64,000 bases of DNA from Paenibacillus sp. FSL H8-0537. GTDB lineage: Bacteria; Bacillota; Bacilli; Paenibacillales; Paenibacillaceae. Of this stretch, positions 60,130-64,000 are shown one piece after another. The stretch's first letter is position 1; each line of letters begins with the position of its first letter. The notes under the pieces are model-generated. The model did no database searches. It was not told the DNA's origin and saw only the letters and a list, made by a program, of their open reading frames with translations. The stretch lies in the NCBI RefSeq assembly GCF_038051995.1, contig NZ_CP150290.1, positions 297,501 through 361,500 on the forward strand, in the 5' to 3' direction. Position numbers and translations under genes: made by a program.

Positions 60130-61164
60130 ATGCAGGTTATGGCACCACATTTGGTAGAGGAATATAGAGGCGGAACGCTTGAAAATATTCATCACGGTCA
60201 TATTTGCGGAATCGATGATAAAGGTGAAGTCATCTATAGCGTAGGTGATCCGGAATGGGTGTCCTATATGCGCTCTGCGGCCAAGCCGTTTCAGGCGATT
60301 CCAGCTTTTGTGCATGGCGTTCCTGAAACTTACAACCTAACGGATCAGGAACAAACACTGATGACAGCCTCGCAACGCGCTGAGTCTTATCAAGTAGAAG
60401 CGCTGAAATCAATGCTTGCCAAAATAGGCGTAGAGGAGCGGTGTCTGGTTTGCTCCGAGTCTTATCCTTTAAGCATGCAGGCGCGGGATGCACTCCTGCA
60501 GGGCAGTCAGCCGCCGCGTCGTCTGTATCATAATTGTTCAGGCAAGCACTTAGGCGTGCTGGCGTTATGCCAAGCAAAGGGATATCCATTAGAGGGCTAT
60601 GCGGACCCTGAGCACCCGGCGCAGAAAGAGATTTTACGGACAATTGCTGAATTTTCGGGGGCGAAAGCGGGAGAGATCCAGTTGGGCACGGACGGCTGCG
60701 GTTTTCCGGTATTTGCATTGCCACTGCGGCAAATAGCGAATATGTTTCTAAAGCTTGCTTGCCCGGATTTGCTGGAGGATCATCGCGTGCGAGAGGCGGC
60801 CTCACAAATAGGAAGACTGATGAACGAAAATCATAATATGGTTTCGGCTCCCTGGTTCATATGCTCGAATCTATTAAAGGATAGCAATATCGTGGCGAAG
60901 GGCGGAGCCAAAGGCATTTATGGGTTTGCGCTTCACAAGGAAAGAGTGGCGTTCGCATTGAAGGTGCTGGACGGCTCTGAAGAGGAATGGGCACTGATTA
61001 TTGCATCCATTTTGGAGCAGATAAACTATAGCAATCGGGTTACAATTGACCTGATGTATCAGCTTGCGTCGCGGGAGCTCAAGAACGACGGCGGTCTTGT
61101 TGTAGGTACCAATAAAGCGGTATTTAAACTGAATAGAGCCGAGGAAGGAAGGCGGTCCCAATGA
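60130..61164 (+). CDS. L-asparaginase, type II Rhizobium (thermolabile) family
   Basis: 344 aa of the asparaginase II family of Rhizobium type, unrelated to the bacterial AnsA/AnsB enzymes. Family segments: SAAKPFQAIP, SQRAESYQVEAL, HNCSGKHLG (the nucleophile region) and GTDGCGFPVFALPL with a conserved Cys. It would hydrolyse asparagine to aspartate and ammonia. Its stop overlaps the next start (ATGA). Confidence 0.88.
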   Translation: MQVMAPHLVEEYRGGTLENIHHGHICGIDDKGEVIYSVGDPEWVSYMRSAAKPFQAIPAFVHGVPETYNLTDQEQTLMTASQRAESYQVEALKSMLAKIGVEERCLVCSESYPLSMQARDALLQGSQPPRRLYHNCSGKHLGVLALCQAKGYPLEGYADPEHPAQKEILRTIAEFSGAKAGEIQLGTDGCGFPVFALPLRQIANMFLKLACPDLLEDHRVREAASQIGRLMNENHNMVSAPWFICSNLLKDSNIVAKGGAKGIYGFALHKERVAFALKVLDGSEEEWALIIASILEQINYSNRVTIDLMYQLASRELKNDGGLVVGTNKAVFKLNRAEEGRRSQ

Positions 61165-62612
61165 TCCAAGCGCAATGGGTAAAATCGGCGGCAAGCGTGT
61201 CGCCATCAGAACGTCAACTTAAATGGCAGTCACTGGAGTTTTATGCCTTTATTCATTTTACGGTAAACACCTTTACAGATCAGGAATGGGGCTTAGGCAA
61301 TGAAGACCCCGCTGTTTTTAACCCGACGGAGCTAAGTGCTGATCAATGGGTAGAGGCGTGCAAATCGGCTGGGATGAGGGGGCTAATTTTGACCTGCAAG
61401 CATCACGACGGTTTCTGCCTGTGGCCTAGTGATTATACGGATCATACGGTAGCAGCAAGTCCTTGGGAAAATGGCTCCGGCGATTTGGTGCGGGAAGTAG
61501 CCGAGGCATGCCGAAAAGGTGGAATCCAGTTCGGTGTGTATTTGTCGCCATGGGATCGCCATGAAGCCTCCTATGGGGACTCGGAGCGTTATAATGAATT
61601 TTTCAAAAATCAGCTTAGAGAGCTGTTGACGAATTATGGAGATATTTTTTGCGTGTGGTTTGACGGGGCTTGCGGGGAAGGGCCTAATGGCAAACGGCAG
61701 GTTTATGATTGGGACGGGTATTATGCGGTCATCCGCGAGCTGCAGCCCAATGCCGTTATTTCCGTTTGCGGCCCCGATGTGCGCTGGTGCGGCAATGAAG
61801 CGGGACATACAAGAGCTTCAGAGTGGAGCGTCGTGCCAGCCCATTTGCAGGATAATGAAAAAATCCAAGAGCAATCCCAACAGGCGGATGATCGTGAGTT
61901 TACAACTAGAATTAACTCGCAGGAAAGTGATCTAGGCAGCAGAGAGATCGTTAAACAGTACGACGAATTAATCTGGTACCCAGCCGAAGTGAATACATCG
62001 ATCCGTCCGGGCTGGTTTTATCATGAAGCGGAGGATGATCAGGTAAAATCGCTGGAAGAGCTGCTCAGCATTTATAATGGCTCGGTTGGCGGCAATGCCA
62101 CTTTTCTGCTGAATCTTCCGCCGGATAAGCGCGGGCTCGTTCACGAAAATGATATAGAGCGCTTACAGCAGCTGGGCGACGCCTTGCGAAGCACCTTTAC
62201 TCATAATTTAGCGGCACAACCTCAAGTGGAAATACAAGCGTCGGAAACGATGGATGCTGCTGGGGCCGCTCACGCAGTGTCACAGCTGTTAAATGATGAT
62301 TTGGCTACGTTCTGGTGTCCTCGCGAAGGAACGGAGCAGGCCTGGGTCGAGCTGGATTTGCAGGAAGAACAGCGCTTTGACCGAATCGTGCTCCAGGAAC
62401 ATATTAAGACGGGGCAACGAATCGAACGTTTCCAGCTGGAATATTTTGAGGGGGATGGCTGGAAGCCTTTATATGAAGGGACGATAGTGGGCTATAAGCG
62501 CATTTGCTGCTTCGAGCCGGTAACCGCGAGGAAAATCCGTCTCACCGTACAAGAATCGAGATGGTGTCCGACTTTATCTGGGCTGGGCGTCTATTTGAGC
62601 AATCAATTGTAG
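61161..62612 (+). CDS. alpha-L-fucosidase, GH29
   Basis: 483 aa without a signal peptide, hence probably cytoplasmic. GH29 core: FIHFTVNTFTDQEWGLGNED, LTCKHHDGFCLWPS, YLSPWDRHEASYG, and the nucleophile region CVWFDGACGEG (Asp). The C-terminal part (about 345-483) is a discoidin/F5-8 type sugar-binding domain (RFDRIVLQEHIKTGQRIERFQL). It would release fucose from imported oligosaccharides. Translationally coupled to the asparaginase gene. Confidence 0.92.
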   Translation: MIQAQWVKSAASVSPSERQLKWQSLEFYAFIHFTVNTFTDQEWGLGNEDPAVFNPTELSADQWVEACKSAGMRGLILTCKHHDGFCLWPSDYTDHTVAASPWENGSGDLVREVAEACRKGGIQFGVYLSPWDRHEASYGDSERYNEFFKNQLRELLTNYGDIFCVWFDGACGEGPNGKRQVYDWDGYYAVIRELQPNAVISVCGPDVRWCGNEAGHTRASEWSVVPAHLQDNEKIQEQSQQADDREFTTRINSQESDLGSREIVKQYDELIWYPAEVNTSIRPGWFYHEAEDDQVKSLEELLSIYNGSVGGNATFLLNLPPDKRGLVHENDIERLQQLGDALRSTFTHNLAAQPQVEIQASETMDAAGAAHAVSQLLNDDLATFWCPREGTEQAWVELDLQEEQRFDRIVLQEHIKTGQRIERFQLEYFEGDGWKPLYEGTIVGYKRICCFEPVTARKIRLTVQESRWCPTLSGLGVYLSNQL

Positions 62613-62741
62613 ATACCCCGGATTTGGGCGGCTAGACTGGAAAATAGAATAGTAGACGATTATTGCGAATTGTGTAATACCCGGGAAAAGGGTATACGTT
62701 GGTGTGAGGATACAAACATGCGGGAGAGGATGAGGGAAGAA

Positions 62742-63608
62742 ATGAAGGTAGGACTCAGCACATATAGTCTTCAGCAAGCTTTGAACAAAAAAGAAATGAC
62801 CGTACCGGATGCGATTCGTTTTATCGCCGAGCAAGGCGGGGAACATGTGGAAATCGTTCCTATTGGCTATAGCCTAATCGACAATCCAGAGTTGGTTGAT
62901 CAAATTGTACAGACTGCCAAGGAAGTGGGCATCGACATTTCCAATTATGCCATCGGAGCTAATTTTGTTGCAAATGACGGCCCCGAAGCGTTGGAGAACG
63001 AAATTCAAGCCGTCAAGAAGCATGTCGATGTAGCTAGAGTACTTGGTGTCACCAAAATGCGCCATGACGTCGCCTTCCGCCCCGCGCATGAGGGAACGAT
63101 CGCCCAGTTTGAGGCAGATCTGCCGATTCTTGCAGAGGCATGCCGCACCATTGCTGATTATGCAGCAGGCTTCGGCATTACAACAAGCGTAGAGAATCAT
63201 GGGTATTATGTACAATCCAGTGAGCGAATCCAACGATTATTGCATGAAACAGCGCGAGATAACTTCCAAACGACGCTGGACATCGGCAATTTCCTCTGTG
63301 TAGATGAAGATCCTGTCAGCGCTGTGAAAAATAATATTCCTTATGCCTCGATGGTTCATGCCAAGGATTTTTACCTTAGACCCTCCTATCGCAACCCGGG
63401 AGCGGGCTGGTTTCAGACGGCGCACGGCAATTATTTGCGGGGTGCAATTGTGGGGCATGGAGACATCGACATGTACGAAGTGTTCCGCGTGTTGAAGCAG
63501 TCTGGCTATGACGGGTATATTTCCGTTGAGTTTGAAGGCATGGAGGATTGCAGAACGGCCTCCAAAATAGCAATGGACAACGTACGCCGTTTCTGGCAAG
63601 AGGCGTAA
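62742..63608 (+). CDS. sugar phosphate isomerase/epimerase
   Basis: 288-aa xylose isomerase-like barrel: KVGLSTYSLQQAL at the start, ITTSVENHGYYVQSSERIQRLL, LDIGNFLCVDEDPVSAV, MVHAKDF and a C-terminal GYISVEFEGMED (Glu). ATG 62742 behind GAGGGAAG is chosen over longer frames. With the Gfo/Idh/MocA gene downstream it is a common pair for keto-sugar or inositol conversion; the substrate is not readable. Confidence 0.85.
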   Translation: MKVGLSTYSLQQALNKKEMTVPDAIRFIAEQGGEHVEIVPIGYSLIDNPELVDQIVQTAKEVGIDISNYAIGANFVANDGPEALENEIQAVKKHVDVARVLGVTKMRHDVAFRPAHEGTIAQFEADLPILAEACRTIADYAAGFGITTSVENHGYYVQSSERIQRLLHETARDNFQTTLDIGNFLCVDEDPVSAVKNNIPYASMVHAKDFYLRPSYRNPGAGWFQTAHGNYLRGAIVGHGDIDMYEVFRVLKQSGYDGYISVEFEGMEDCRTASKIAMDNVRRFWQEA

Positions 63609-63665
63609 GCATCAAGCCCAGTAGCAAATGAACAGGCCAAAAAGCAGATCATGGAGGGTAGTAAA

Positions 63666-64000
63666 ATGTCCAAATTAAAAATCGCCGTCATCGGCGCAGG
63701 CTCTATATCAGATTGCCATTTGCAGGCGTATGCCAGCAATTCGGAAGTTGAAATCTACGCCATCTGTGACTTGAACGAAGGCCGGGCGCAGGAAATGGCG
63801 AAAAAATATAAGGCTTCTAAAGTGTTCACCGATTATAAAGAACTGCTGGCGCTGCCTGAAATCCACTCGGTCAGCATTTGTACGTGGAATAATTCGCATG
63901 CCGAAATTAGCATTGCCGCCTTGGATGCTGGTAAAAACGTTCTATGCGAAAAGCCGCTCTGCCAAACCGTCGAGGAAGCGCTCGACGTGGAGAAGGCGGT
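63666..64000 (+). CDS. Gfo/Idh/MocA-family oxidoreductase, 5' part
   Basis: The gene runs past the window end. ATG 63666 behind GGAGGG. The first 110 residues show the Rossmann dinucleotide site IAVIGAGSISDCHLQAYAS, then ICTWNNSHAEISIAALDAGK and the family motif CEKPL. It would oxidise or reduce a sugar or inositol with NAD(P). Confidence 0.9.
   Translation, partial: MSKLKIAVIGAGSISDCHLQAYASNSEVEIYAICDLNEGRAQEMAKKYKASKVFTDYKELLALPEIHSVSICTWNNSHAEISIAALDAGKNVLCEKPLCQTVEEALDVEKA

Overview
The window reads as chromosomal DNA of a low-to-mid GC Firmicute, most probably Paenibacillus or a close relative. The evidence is gene content and order: hprK-lgt-ppaX-acyltransferase, hisZGDBHFI, a TPR gene and trxB, glcK-rapZ-yvcK-whiA-HPr, clpP, cggR-gapA-pgk-tpiA-gpmI-eno, and secG-rnr-smpB-ssrA. 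This backbone matches the Bacillus subtilis hprK-to-ssrA region, while MsmX, HisJ, long PucR and TPR proteins and many AraC regulators suit Paenibacillaceae. No species call is possible from sequence reading alone.

Layout. 1-1920: 3' end of a 23S rRNA gene, no 5S gene behind it, then seven tRNAs (Met, Val, fMet, Asp, Phe, Tyr, Lys) and a terminator. 1934-9445: FMN reductase, a WecA/TagO-type transferase, a PucR-type regulator, the MsmX multi-sugar ATPase, then hprK-lgt-ppaX-acyltransferase. 9702-17846: histidine biosynthesis operon plus hisJ and prs; hisA is missing from its usual place between hisH and hisF. 18171-27007: TPR protein, trxB, glpP (reverse), glcK, rapZ, yvcK, whiA, an HPr with His15, and clpP (reverse). 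27238-35034: tRNA-Arg and the glycolytic operon with a readable CggR operator. 35192-42167: a long palindrome, sugar isomerase, secG, RNase R with a very long Gly/Ala/Arg/Lys tail, a cold-shock gene behind a terminator-like leader, smpB and ssrA (tmRNA).

42170 to about 51000 is an accessory island downstream of ssrA. It holds repeated, increasingly degraded copies of the ssrA 3' end (candidate attachment-site scars), a broken zeta-toxin module, two copies of a small module (77-aa HTH protein plus AEP-type primase, intact in one copy and deleted in the other), and between them a secreted GH6 cellobiohydrolase with two FN3 domains and a CBM3, an AraC regulator and a VOC protein. No integrase is visible. 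51083-64000 is a mixed region: an AraC regulator fused in frame to a siderophore-binding lipoprotein, a broken MerR gene, small and secreted proteins, a soluble chemoreceptor-like protein, an Rpn-family nuclease, cutC, and a carbohydrate cluster (asparaginase, GH29 fucosidase, sugar isomerase, Gfo/Idh/MocA oxidoreductase running off the end).

Two signals are not explained by ordinary genes. One is a roughly 96-base double-hairpin element present four times on the + strand, ahead of the TPR-trxB, glcK, gapA and sugar-isomerase genes, with compensatory changes in its stems. The other is the chain of ssrA-end scars with paired satellite-like modules.
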